Position numbers and translations under genes: made by a program. From Clostridium sp. CAG:510 (GTDB lineage: Bacteria; Bacillota; Clostridia; Lachnospirales; Lachnospiraceae), in assembly GCA_000434615.1 (NCBI GenBank), contig FR880819.1:44804-52902 (forward strand): a DNA stretch of 8,099 nt. Reading direction: 5' to 3'. This document shows positions 1 to 6,922 of this stretch, piece by piece. The notes below the pieces were generated by a model. It was not told where the DNA came from, did no database searches, and saw nothing but the letters and a program-made list of their open reading frames with translations. The stretch's first letter is position 1. Each line of letters begins with the position of its first letter.

Positions 1-21
1 TTTTTAGGGAAAGGTTTTAGT

Positions 22-1755
22 ATGAAATTCCATAAAAATGAAATAGCAAAAACGGTACTGGCCCTTTTGGTACCGGTTTTTGTGTTTTATCTGTTTGAAT
101 GGTTTACCCATAACCCGTTTAAGGATATGCGGACGGGTATCCAGATTTACAACATTATTTTCTTTGAGTTACTGATGGTATTGTTTTACACAGTAACCGG
201 CAGACTGCGGATAGCCCTACTTTTGGAAACCGGCATCTTTTTTATATATGGTCTTGCCAATTATTTTGTATTGAAGTTCCGCTCACAGCCCATCCAGCCA
301 TGGGATTTTTATTCCATCGGCACGGCGTTAAGCGTGGCGGACAATTTTTCCTACACCCTGACAACCCGTGCGCTGGCAGCCATGATAGGATTTGCCCTGC
401 TTGCAGTGGTGATTATTCTGTTCGGAAAGAATAAACTGAAAAAGGGCTGGATATTCCGCAGTGTCAGTGCGTTAAGCGCGCTGGTGCTCCTAAGTGTGTA
501 TATCAATCTGCTTCACAATGAGGAATTCGTGGAGCAGGACATCAGGATGTACGACAAGCTGTTTACCCCGACGACCATGAGCTACAAGGACGGTACGGCG
601 GTGGCATTTCTATTAGAGCTGCAGTACATTGATGTGGATGTGCCGGACGGCTACGATGCGGAGGAAGAAGCGGCGCTTCTTGCCGAAAAATCTGTAGGAG
701 AGGTGACGGACAGACCCAATATCATCGTTATTATGGATGAAGCGTTTTCCGACCCGGCGGTGCTGGGCGAGGTAGATGCCAACATGGACTACATGCCGTT
801 CGTACATTCCCTGCAGAACGGTGCGGAAAATGCCATTACCGGAAAACTGCATGTATCGGTCAAGGGCGGCAACACTGCCAATACGGAATTTGAATTTTTA
901 ACCGGCAATACCATGGCATTTCTCCCTCAGGGAAGTGTGGCATATCAGCAGTATATCCATGAGGAAACCCAGTCGCTGGCTTCTTATCTGAAGTCCCTCG
1001 GCTATACCACAAGAGCTGCGCACCCTTACAAGGCTTCCGGCTGGGACCGGGAAACGGTGTATCCGCTGCTGGGATTTGAACGGGCGGATTTTATAGACAG
1101 TTTCCCCGAGACGGGCAGGCTGCGCAGCTATGTCAGTGATGAAACGGCGTTTAATTTTATCAAGAGAGCCTACGAGAAAAAAGGAAGCGAACCTTTATTT
1201 TTCTTCGAGGTAACTATGCAGAATCATTCCGGCTACACGGATAAATTTGATAACTTTACACCGGATGTGGCACTTAAGGATGGCGGAACGGACGCCATCA
1301 ATACCTATCTGTCCCTGATGAAGCAGACGGATACGGCGCTCGAAAGTCTGGTGCGGTATTTCTCCGAACAGGAAGAAAAGACTATCATTGTTTTCTTTGG
1401 CGATCACCAGCCCACGGACTCCGTGGTGGAGCCGGTGCTTCAGGCAAACGGCAAATCCGGTGCGACGTTGACGGATGAAGAACAGAAGGAACGGTATGTG
1501 GTGCCCTTTGTCATCTGGGCAAACTACGACATTGCGGAAGAACAGGATGTGGAAATCAGCGCCAATTATTTATCCGGCAAAGTGATGCAGACGGCGGGGC
1601 TTCCCCTGTCGCCCTATCAGCAGTATTTAGAGGAGTTCCGGCAGGAAATTCCGGTTATCTCCGCGGAAGAAACCCGGTATACGGATGAGTCCGTTTCAGA
1701 GGAGGATACTTTACTTTCTTATCAGAAATTGCAGTATTATATGCTGTTTCAATAA
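22..1755 (+). CDS. LTA synthase-like membrane sulfatase (phosphoglycerol transferase family)
   Basis: Likely transfers phosphoglycerol units from phosphatidylglycerol onto a cell-envelope glycolipid or glycan outside the membrane. Residues 1-165 contain about five hydrophobic segments (near 12-29, 42-60, 64-84, 118-135 and 147-164), followed by an extracellular sulfatase-fold domain from about 232 to 530. Residues seen that match the LtaS active site: E240 in NIIVIMDEAF (metal), T285 in KGGNTANTEF (expected nucleophile), W341 and R343 in GWDRE (substrate pocket), H402 in MQNHSGY, and D461-H462 in FFGDHQP (metal). At 577 aa it is somewhat shorter than classical LtaS of about 650 aa. An AAAGG at 10-14 lies 7 bases before the ATG; the frame is open to the left edge, so a longer start cannot be excluded. 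The family is confident, but the polymer made (LTA or another phosphoglycerol-modified glycan) cannot be told from sequence. Confidence 0.9.
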   Translation: MKFHKNEIAKTVLALLVPVFVFYLFEWFTHNPFKDMRTGIQIYNIIFFELLMVLFYTVTGRLRIALLLETGIFFIYGLANYFVLKFRSQPIQPWDFYSIGTALSVADNFSYTLTTRALAAMIGFALLAVVIILFGKNKLKKGWIFRSVSALSALVLLSVYINLLHNEEFVEQDIRMYDKLFTPTTMSYKDGTAVAFLLELQYIDVDVPDGYDAEEEAALLAEKSVGEVTDRPNIIVIMDEAFSDPAVLGEVDANMDYMPFVHSLQNGAENAITGKLHVSVKGGNTANTEFEFLTGNTMAFLPQGSVAYQQYIHEETQSLASYLKSLGYTTRAAHPYKASGWDRETVYPLLGFERADFIDSFPETGRLRSYVSDETAFNFIKRAYEKKGSEPLFFFEVTMQNHSGYTDKFDNFTPDVALKDGGTDAINTYLSLMKQTDTALESLVRYFSEQEEKTIIVFFGDHQPTDSVVEPVLQANGKSGATLTDEEQKERYVVPFVIWANYDIAEEQDVEISANYLSGKVMQTAGLPLSPYQQYLEEFRQEIPVISAEETRYTDESVSEEDTLLSYQKLQYYMLFQ

Positions 1756-1768
1756 ACTTATAACAGGC

Positions 1769-1787
1769 AACAATACGGGGTATTGTT
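1769..1787 (+). other. Perfect 8-bp hairpin between sulfatase and cellulase genes
   Basis: AACAATAC, loop GGG, then GTATTGTT form a perfect 8-bp inverted repeat within the 59-base gap. It is AT-rich and has no T-tract after it (the next bases are AGGCAAAAACAGG), so it is not a standard intrinsic terminator. It ends 10 bases before the AGGAGGGG ribosome binding site of the next gene. It could be an RNA processing or stabilising element, or an operator. The structure is seen; the function is not. Confidence 0.5.
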
Positions 1788-1814
1788 AGGCAAAAACAGG
1801 AGGGGCACAGGCGA

Positions 1815-3458
1815 ATGAAGAAAAAAACAGGTCTGATTTTGGCCATTATCGGAGCGGTACTCTGCGTAACCGGAGTAGTACTTCTGATACTGGCATACGG
1901 TAAATGGAACCAGGCAAACAAGCTTTTGACGGCTGACGGCAGTGCAGAAACCAGGGTGACTGCGGAAGCGGAAACGCAGCCTGCAGAGGAAAACGGCGAG
2001 AGCTCACCGGCGGAAAATAACGCAGGCGACAACAAAGGCGGAACGGAGAACGATGGCAGGGACGAAAGTCTGACCGACCCGGAAAACGATAAGGATGCGG
2101 AGGCAAAGACAGCGGACTATGACCTGGCGGTACCTTCTGTATGCGGCGCTCTTTCCGTGGACGGTACCCAGCTTGTGGACGAAAACGGCAATCCGGTGCA
2201 GCTTAAGGGCATCAGCACCCACGGCATCGGCTGGTTCCCCACATACGTGGACCAGAATGCGTTCCGCCAGTTCCGTAACGAGTGGAATGTAAATGTCATG
2301 CGTCTTGCCATGTATACCCATGAAAACAGTGGTTACTGTACCGACGGCAATAAGGAAGATTTGAAAAATATCGTGAAGCGCGGCGTCCAGTATGCAACCG
2401 ATAACGATATGTATGTGATTATCGACTGGCATGTGCTGAATGAGAACAGCCCGTTGGTCTATGAGGACGAAGCCAAGAAATTCTTTGAGGAAATGGCAAA
2501 AACCTATGCCGACCAGAACAATGTTCTCTATGAAATCTGCAATGAGCCCTGCGGCGGCACAAGCTGGAGCGATGTAAAGAAATATGCAGAGGACATTATT
2601 CCCATTATCCGCAAGTACGATGACGATGCCATCATTATTGTAGGTACTCCCAACTGGTCCCAGCGCGTGGATGAAGCGGCGGCGGATCCGATTACCGGCT
2701 ATGACAACATCATGTATACCCTGCATTTTTATGCGGCAACGCACAAGGAGGATCTGCGCAACACCATGGTAAATGCCATTAAGGCGGGACTGCCTGTATT
2801 TATCAGTGAGTTCAGCATCTGCGATGCCAGCGGAAACGGCGGCGTGGATTATGACCAGGCACAGAAATGGATGGATGTGATTAACGAATACGGCATCAGC
2901 TATGTGGCATGGAATCTTTCCAATAAAAACGAAACCTCTGCGTTAATCAGCAGCTCCTGCAACAAGACTTCTGATTTTACGGAGAGTGATTTAAGCGAAA
3001 CGGGAAAATGGCTTTATAAGACCCTGACCGGCAACAGTACCGTTGGAAATTCCAAGGATGCCGCAAAGAACAATCAGTCCGGCGGAAAGAACACCAGCCA
3101 GAATAACAGCAATAACGGACAGAGCAGTAACAGCGGACAGAGTTTCTCCTTTACGAGCAGCGGCTTAAACGGAACTGCAACCTTAAAGAGCAGCTGGGAG
3201 GACGGCGGCAAGACCTGCTACCAGTTTGATGTGAAGTTAGAAAATCCCGGAAGCTCCGACACCAGCCAGTGGGCAATCGACATTCACTTCAGCGGTGATA
3301 TCGCTTTTTCCAGCGGCTGGAGCGGAAAATATTCCGCAAACGGAAATACCCTGCATGTAACCAATGAAAGCTACAATGGCGTAATTCCCGCAGGCGGAAG
3401 CATTTCAGACATCGGCTTTATGATTACCGGACCGTCCGGTCTTACGGTAACGCCGTAA
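1815..3458 (+). CDS. Membrane-anchored GH5 endoglucanase with C-terminal CBM2-like domain
   Basis: Likely hydrolyses beta-1,4-glucan (cellulose or a related beta-glucan) outside the cell. Order of parts: short Lys-rich N-terminus; hydrophobic helix at about 8-28, without a lipobox, so probably a membrane anchor or uncleaved signal; acidic low-complexity linker at about 40-104; GH5 catalytic domain at about 105-402; Asn/Ser/Gly/Gln-rich linker at about 405-445; CBM2-like domain at 446-547. GH5 hallmarks seen are R163 (MRLAMY), H206 (DWHVLN), acid/base E244 in YEICNEP, H304 (LHFYA), nucleophile E332 in FISEFS, and W366 (VAWNLS). The C-terminal domain has the CBM2-type ending VTNESYNGVIPAGGSIS plus tryptophans at W461, W486 and W502. 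There is no dockerin or LPXTG motif. AGGAGGGG at 1798-1805 fixes the start. It follows the sulfatase gene on the same strand and may be cotranscribed. Other beta-glucanase or mannanase activity is possible within GH5. Confidence 0.92.
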   Translation: MKKKTGLILAIIGAVLCVTGVVLLILAYGKWNQANKLLTADGSAETRVTAEAETQPAEENGESSPAENNAGDNKGGTENDGRDESLTDPENDKDAEAKTADYDLAVPSVCGALSVDGTQLVDENGNPVQLKGISTHGIGWFPTYVDQNAFRQFRNEWNVNVMRLAMYTHENSGYCTDGNKEDLKNIVKRGVQYATDNDMYVIIDWHVLNENSPLVYEDEAKKFFEEMAKTYADQNNVLYEICNEPCGGTSWSDVKKYAEDIIPIIRKYDDDAIIIVGTPNWSQRVDEAAADPITGYDNIMYTLHFYAATHKEDLRNTMVNAIKAGLPVFISEFSICDASGNGGVDYDQAQKWMDVINEYGISYVAWNLSNKNETSALISSSCNKTSDFTESDLSETGKWLYKTLTGNSTVGNSKDAAKNNQSGGKNTSQNNSNNGQSSNSGQSFSFTSSGLNGTATLKSSWEDGGKTCYQFDVKLENPGSSDTSQWAIDIHFSGDIAFSSGWSGKYSANGNTLHVTNESYNGVIPAGGSISDIGFMITGPSGLTVTP

Positions 3459-3476
3459 AGCCTTGCAGGCGGAAGC
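3390..3476. repeat. 12-bp direct repeat GCAGGCGGAAGC
   Basis: The same 12 bases occur at 3390-3401 (inside the GH5 gene, in its PAGGS codons) and at 3465-3476 (just past the GH5 stop, inside the opposite-strand transglutaminase gene). The word GTAATTC also lies beside each copy, before the first (3381-3387) and after the second (3477-3483). The copies flank the convergent overlap. They may be a remnant of a small rearrangement or may be chance. Confidence 0.4.
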
Positions 3477-5660
3477 GTAATTCTCACAGAGCTGCTTTTG
3501 TGTGATGGGTGCTACAAAGCCCGGTGCATACAAAATCTGCTCGGCATAATGACACAGACAGGAAATATCACACCCTATGGACAGGAAGAGTTCGGAAAGT
3601 TCATGGGGTGTTTTACTTTTTAAATTCTCCCGGAAAACACGGCCTCCTTTTTTTAACAGGCGTTTATAGGCCAATAACGTGCCGTAGGGGACGGAAGTAA
3701 CATGAAGACGGATACGGAATGCCCATTCCGTAAGAAGGGGCAGCAGGACCCGTAAAACGGTGGCAAGCACAGTCAGAACCACAAGGAAAAAGGCGATTAC
3801 CGCCATTAAACCGTAGTCCATGCGAAGCCGGGATAAAAAGCGTAAAGGGCTGCCGTTTCCCGTAGAAGCTACCGTGGGTTCAAATACCATCCAGCCGATA
3901 TTCTGGATAAATACCTCCGGAAAGGCATGGGAGTCACGGTTTTTAATGACATAACGGTTGCCGCCTTCTGCCTCGGGGGTGTATCCTTCCGCATAGCGGA
4001 CGGTCAGTCCGGCGGCTCTGGCAAGCAGCACATAAGCGGAAGCAAAGTCCGAGCAGGTGCCGGTTTTTCCGGTAAACAGGAAATATTCCGGGGAATCATC
4101 CGGGGCATGATACTGCAAATCGTAAGTAAATCCGCCGGTCTGGAAAAAACTTTCAATGGCGGCGGCTTTTTCGTAGTCATTGGAAAGCCCATCCGTCAGG
4201 GACAGCGCAAAATCCTTTAATTCCGAAGAAATTTCCACAGTATTTTCCGTACACAGCTCCCGGTAATAGTCGGCTTCAATCTGCTGGTGCAGATAGGAGG
4301 AGGCAGTATTGTACCAGACGTCTTCGTTTTCCTGCAGCACGTTGCGGAGGTCTGTCAGAAGCTTCAGGGCTTCTTCATTGTCAAAATCCACACCGCCTGC
4401 CAAAATCCAGCTGTTGTAATAGACATAGTCGGTGTAGTAACTGTAGGAGTACTGGAAATTGAGCGGATGGGCTCCCTCTTCGGAGAAAAAGGCTCCCCCG
4501 GGAGTTACCCGGCAGGAGTCCTGCAGTTCTCCCGCATCCAGACAGATGACGTTAGAAGGAACGAGAAAATAAGCGGCACCGAAATTCTCCGACTGGATTC
4601 TTGTTGTCTGCAGAAGGCTTAGGGGCTGCCGCAAGTCCTTGATTTCATTTAAATGATGAGCCTTCAGAAAGCCCGGCTCATATTCTTCTGCCGCCAGCAG
4701 GGCAGAATGGAGGGAGGGCAGATTTTTGTACTGCTCCACAGCCTCCCAGTTTTCCGGTGTTGAATATGTGGTGGAATAGGTTTCATCCGCATACCAGCGG
4801 TCTTTTGCAAAGTCATAATAATCAAAATTCTGACGTTTTAAGTAGGAAGCGGTACTGCCGTAAAGGGAGTACATTTTCCGGTTGGACTGGCTTAAAAAGC
4901 CGGAGGCATCCCCGGAAAATTCGCTTAAGTCAGAAAAACTGTCTTCGATATCGGAGGAGGTGTCGCCGCCCATGAACAGGTCTTCAAATTCATCGTAGTA
5001 AGGAGCTTCCTGCTGTTTGGGAATAGCGGACGCCACAAGGAAAATCATAAGCATGAACACGGCGCCGGAAGCAATCAGCGTGGCCTTTTTGGTGATTTTT
5101 CCCATATCGCGCAGGGAATTGCGGTGCAGAATAAAGACAGCCACGTTGCAGAGGGCAATGAGTACCAGGCTTACGTTGTTGATTTCGGACATAACCTTTA
5201 CATACAGTACACAGGGAATGAGGCTGATTAAGGTGAGAAAAAACATCCGGTACAATACCTTGGAAAAGTAGTAAACGGTCACGGAAAAGAAGAACGTAAA
5301 GAACAGAAACAGGGAAATCAGAAAAAATACAGCTCCTTCCGCATTGCTTCCCTTTGTCAGCATCCATTCCAGAAAGATCGCCTGATAGGCGCTCATGCCG
5401 TAACGGGAAAAGAACATAAAGAGCCTTACCACAATAAAAAACACAAATCCGAACAGGACAGAGCCGATAAGTCTATGCTTTTCCACAAAGACGCACAGAA
5501 AAAAATAAGCGGCACAGATAAGCAGTGTCCCGGGAATAAGGAACAGTGCGGCGGTTCCCGAAAAGGCATCATAGATGACAAACAGGGAAAAACACAGAGT
5601 AAGCACCAGAGCATAGGCGCCGCATTCAGTTTTGTGCTTGGAAAGAAAATCACGTATCAT
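3405..5660 (-). CDS. Membrane transglutaminase-like protein (operon partner of MoxR/DUF58)
   Basis: A multi-pass membrane protein of 751 aa with an extracytoplasmic transglutaminase-core domain, a fold that acts as a cysteine peptidase or amide-transfer enzyme. About seven hydrophobic segments lie between residues 14 and 213. A long extracytoplasmic part follows (about 214-612), then a further membrane helix at about 615-646 and a cytoplasmic tail. The catalytic-type residues are all present: C536 in GKTGTCSDFA, H578 in NRDSHAFPEV, and acidic E594 in MVFEPT (Glu where papain-like enzymes often have Asp or Asn; common in bacterial relatives). AAAGGAG at 5668-5674 lies 7 bases upstream of the ATG. 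The start overlaps the DUF58 stop as ATGA, implying translational coupling. The 3' end overlaps the convergent GH5 gene by 54 bases. The family is confident; the substrate is unknown. Confidence 0.92.
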   Translation of the reverse strand: MIRDFLSKHKTECGAYALVLTLCFSLFVIYDAFSGTAALFLIPGTLLICAAYFFLCVFVEKHRLIGSVLFGFVFFIVVRLFMFFSRYGMSAYQAIFLEWMLTKGSNAEGAVFFLISLFLFFTFFFSVTVYYFSKVLYRMFFLTLISLIPCVLYVKVMSEINNVSLVLIALCNVAVFILHRNSLRDMGKITKKATLIASGAVFMLMIFLVASAIPKQQEAPYYDEFEDLFMGGDTSSDIEDSFSDLSEFSGDASGFLSQSNRKMYSLYGSTASYLKRQNFDYYDFAKDRWYADETYSTTYSTPENWEAVEQYKNLPSLHSALLAAEEYEPGFLKAHHLNEIKDLRQPLSLLQTTRIQSENFGAAYFLVPSNVICLDAGELQDSCRVTPGGAFFSEEGAHPLNFQYSYSYYTDYVYYNSWILAGGVDFDNEEALKLLTDLRNVLQENEDVWYNTASSYLHQQIEADYYRELCTENTVEISSELKDFALSLTDGLSNDYEKAAAIESFFQTGGFTYDLQYHAPDDSPEYFLFTGKTGTCSDFASAYVLLARAAGLTVRYAEGYTPEAEGGNRYVIKNRDSHAFPEVFIQNIGWMVFEPTVASTGNGSPLRFLSRLRMDYGLMAVIAFFLVVLTVLATVLRVLLPLLTEWAFRIRLHVTSVPYGTLLAYKRLLKKGGRVFRENLKSKTPHELSELFLSIGCDISCLCHYAEQILYAPGFVAPITQKQLCENYASACKALRRYRKTGRSGNHKADV
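3426..3458. other. Two adjacent inverted repeats inside convergent 3' ends
   Basis: ACCGGAC-C-GTCCGGT at 3426-3440 is a perfect 7-bp arm dyad, and TTACGG-TAACG-CCGTAA at 3442-3458 has 6-bp arms. The second ends exactly on the GH5 stop codon. Both lie inside the region where the GH5 and transglutaminase genes overlap tail to tail. Neither is followed by a strong T-tract on either strand, so a bidirectional terminator is possible but unsupported. They may instead affect transcript 3' ends. Confidence 0.4.
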
Positions 5661-6859
5661 AGCAAAGCTCCTTTGCCGGTCAGGGCAGAATAAACGATGC
5701 AGCCGCGGAAGTCTGCATCGTCCGTTCTGCCGGGTGTGCAGATAAGCAGAGGCATATCGGATGTCAGATTATCAGGCAGAATCCGTCTTTCTGCGGAAAA
5801 AGAATAAGCCGCCAGTTCCTTTGCCAGCTCCGGAATATCTTCCTCTTTCCGGAGAGACATTTCCCGAAAATCACCGGTATCGGGAGAAAGGTACAGGTAG
5901 GAAACCGTGAGGCTGTTGTGAAGGAGTGCGCGGGCAATACCAAGGGAGGTTTCCATGGCGTTCTGGGCAAGAAGCGGCAGTGCCATATCCGGTTTTGCAA
6001 TCGCATATAAATCCGGGGGCAGGTTCTGCAAATCTTCTTCCCCTGCCTGCAAGAGGGTGTCAAGTAAGATGCACACCCTGGAGGAAGCGGTTTCTTCGTC
6101 CAGACGCACGTAGAGTTTGTCCCTCTTGGCAGAAAGCTTCCAGTTAATTCGTTTTAAGGGGTCTCCCGGTACATATTCCCGGTGTTCAAAGCCCGGAAAG
6201 CCGCCAAACAGTGTGGAGCCGGCATCGATGGTTTCCTCACTGTCCCCGGTCTCTGTGGACTGCTGGTAGATTTCCAGAATATAGTCTTCGTCGGAAGATA
6301 CCTCGGCAATGTCCGGGACTACATGGATTTCCTGTGTATCCGGTACGGGAGCGGTAAAAGAAAAGAGACCCAGATAATCCCAGATGCGGATTTCCTTAAT
6401 ACCGACAAAGGAGGCACCACAGACAGAGGCTGTAAAGTCAAAGAAAACGGTTTCGGTTGAACGGGGCAGCAGGGACAGGGTCAGAAGCGGTTCCCCACAG
6501 GTAAGATAGGGGGAGTCCGTAAAAGTTATGGTTATAAACGGGGAGGGCAGAAAGCCTTTGCTTTGCAGGCTCACAGTGAGAATACCATGCTCTCCCTTGG
6601 CGGCAAGCGGTGTTTCCAGCCTGCACGCGGCGATAATCTGTTTGCGGAACAACAGGGTAAACAGCAGGGAAAGAATGGGAGCACAGATAAAAGTAAGCAC
6701 CAGAAACCAGCCCACACGGCCACTGCAATACAGAGCAAATACAACACAGAGACCGATGGACAGAAGATAGCCCGGTATACCGCTCAGGCGGGAGTTTTTC
6801 TTTTCTTTCTTTTTTTCCTTCCAGGAGAAAAAGGATTTCAAGGGAAACATCTTATTCAT
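5657..6859 (-). CDS. DUF58 domain protein, membrane-anchored, MoxR partner
   Basis: A 400-aa DUF58-family protein. DUF58 proteins are encoded next to MoxR ATPases and are thought to work with them; the biochemical role is not established. A very Lys-rich N-terminus (14-21) precedes two hydrophobic helices (about 29-47 and 51-70), then a soluble region. The DUF58 signature is clear at residues 227-242: REYVPGDPLKRINWKL. The following strand reads VCILLDTLLQAGE (262-274), where relatives with a von Willebrand A-like fold often carry D-x-S-x-S, so the metal site looks degenerate. AGAAGG at 6866-6871 lies 6 bases before the ATG. It is the middle gene of the operon: 53 bases after moxR and overlapping the transglutaminase start by 4 bases (ATGA). 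Confidence 0.92.
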   Translation of the reverse strand: MNKMFPLKSFFSWKEKKKEKKNSRLSGIPGYLLSIGLCVVFALYCSGRVGWFLVLTFICAPILSLLFTLLFRKQIIAACRLETPLAAKGEHGILTVSLQSKGFLPSPFITITFTDSPYLTCGEPLLTLSLLPRSTETVFFDFTASVCGASFVGIKEIRIWDYLGLFSFTAPVPDTQEIHVVPDIAEVSSDEDYILEIYQQSTETGDSEETIDAGSTLFGGFPGFEHREYVPGDPLKRINWKLSAKRDKLYVRLDEETASSRVCILLDTLLQAGEEDLQNLPPDLYAIAKPDMALPLLAQNAMETSLGIARALLHNSLTVSYLYLSPDTGDFREMSLRKEEDIPELAKELAAYSFSAERRILPDNLTSDMPLLICTPGRTDDADFRGCIVYSALTGKGALL

Positions 6860-6882
6860 AGGTAACCTTCTTTGCGTTACAG

Positions 6883-6922
6883 GGAATTTCCATTATTCGT
6901 ATGGAATTTCAGCTATTCCGTA
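6883..6922. repeat. Imperfect tandem duplication of about 20 bases at the moxR/DUF58 junction
   Basis: GGAATTTCCATTATTCGTA (6883-6901) and GGAATTTCAGCTATTCCGTA (6903-6922) are near-identical neighbours. The second copy includes the moxR stop codon (6913-6915) and its last codons. It looks like an old slippage duplication that lengthened the intergenic gap. No terminator or regulatory role is evident. Confidence 0.5.

Noticed and set aside
1..9. TTTTTA at the left edge as the tail of an upstream terminator
   Set aside because: No stem can be seen because the sequence before it is outside the window, and it adjoins the ribosome binding site of the first gene.
1729..1764. Possible promoter for the GH5 gene (TTGCAG with TAAACT, or TATAAC at 1759)
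   Set aside because: The -35 match is poor for one option and absent for the other, so an independent promoter is not supported by sequence alone.
2004..2744. Long open frame on the minus strand (246 codons) opposite the GH5 gene
   Set aside because: It lies wholly antisense to a well-supported GH5 catalytic domain; its composition is what codon-mirroring gives, and no recognisable domain was seen.
4287..4622. Plus-strand open frame opposite the transglutaminase-like gene
   Set aside because: It is a shadow of the opposite-strand gene; no family resemblance or upstream ribosome binding site worth noting.
6793..6820. T-rich tract on the plus strand that could suggest a terminator
   Set aside because: It encodes the Lys/Glu-rich N-terminus of the DUF58 protein on the other strand, and no plus-strand gene ends nearby.
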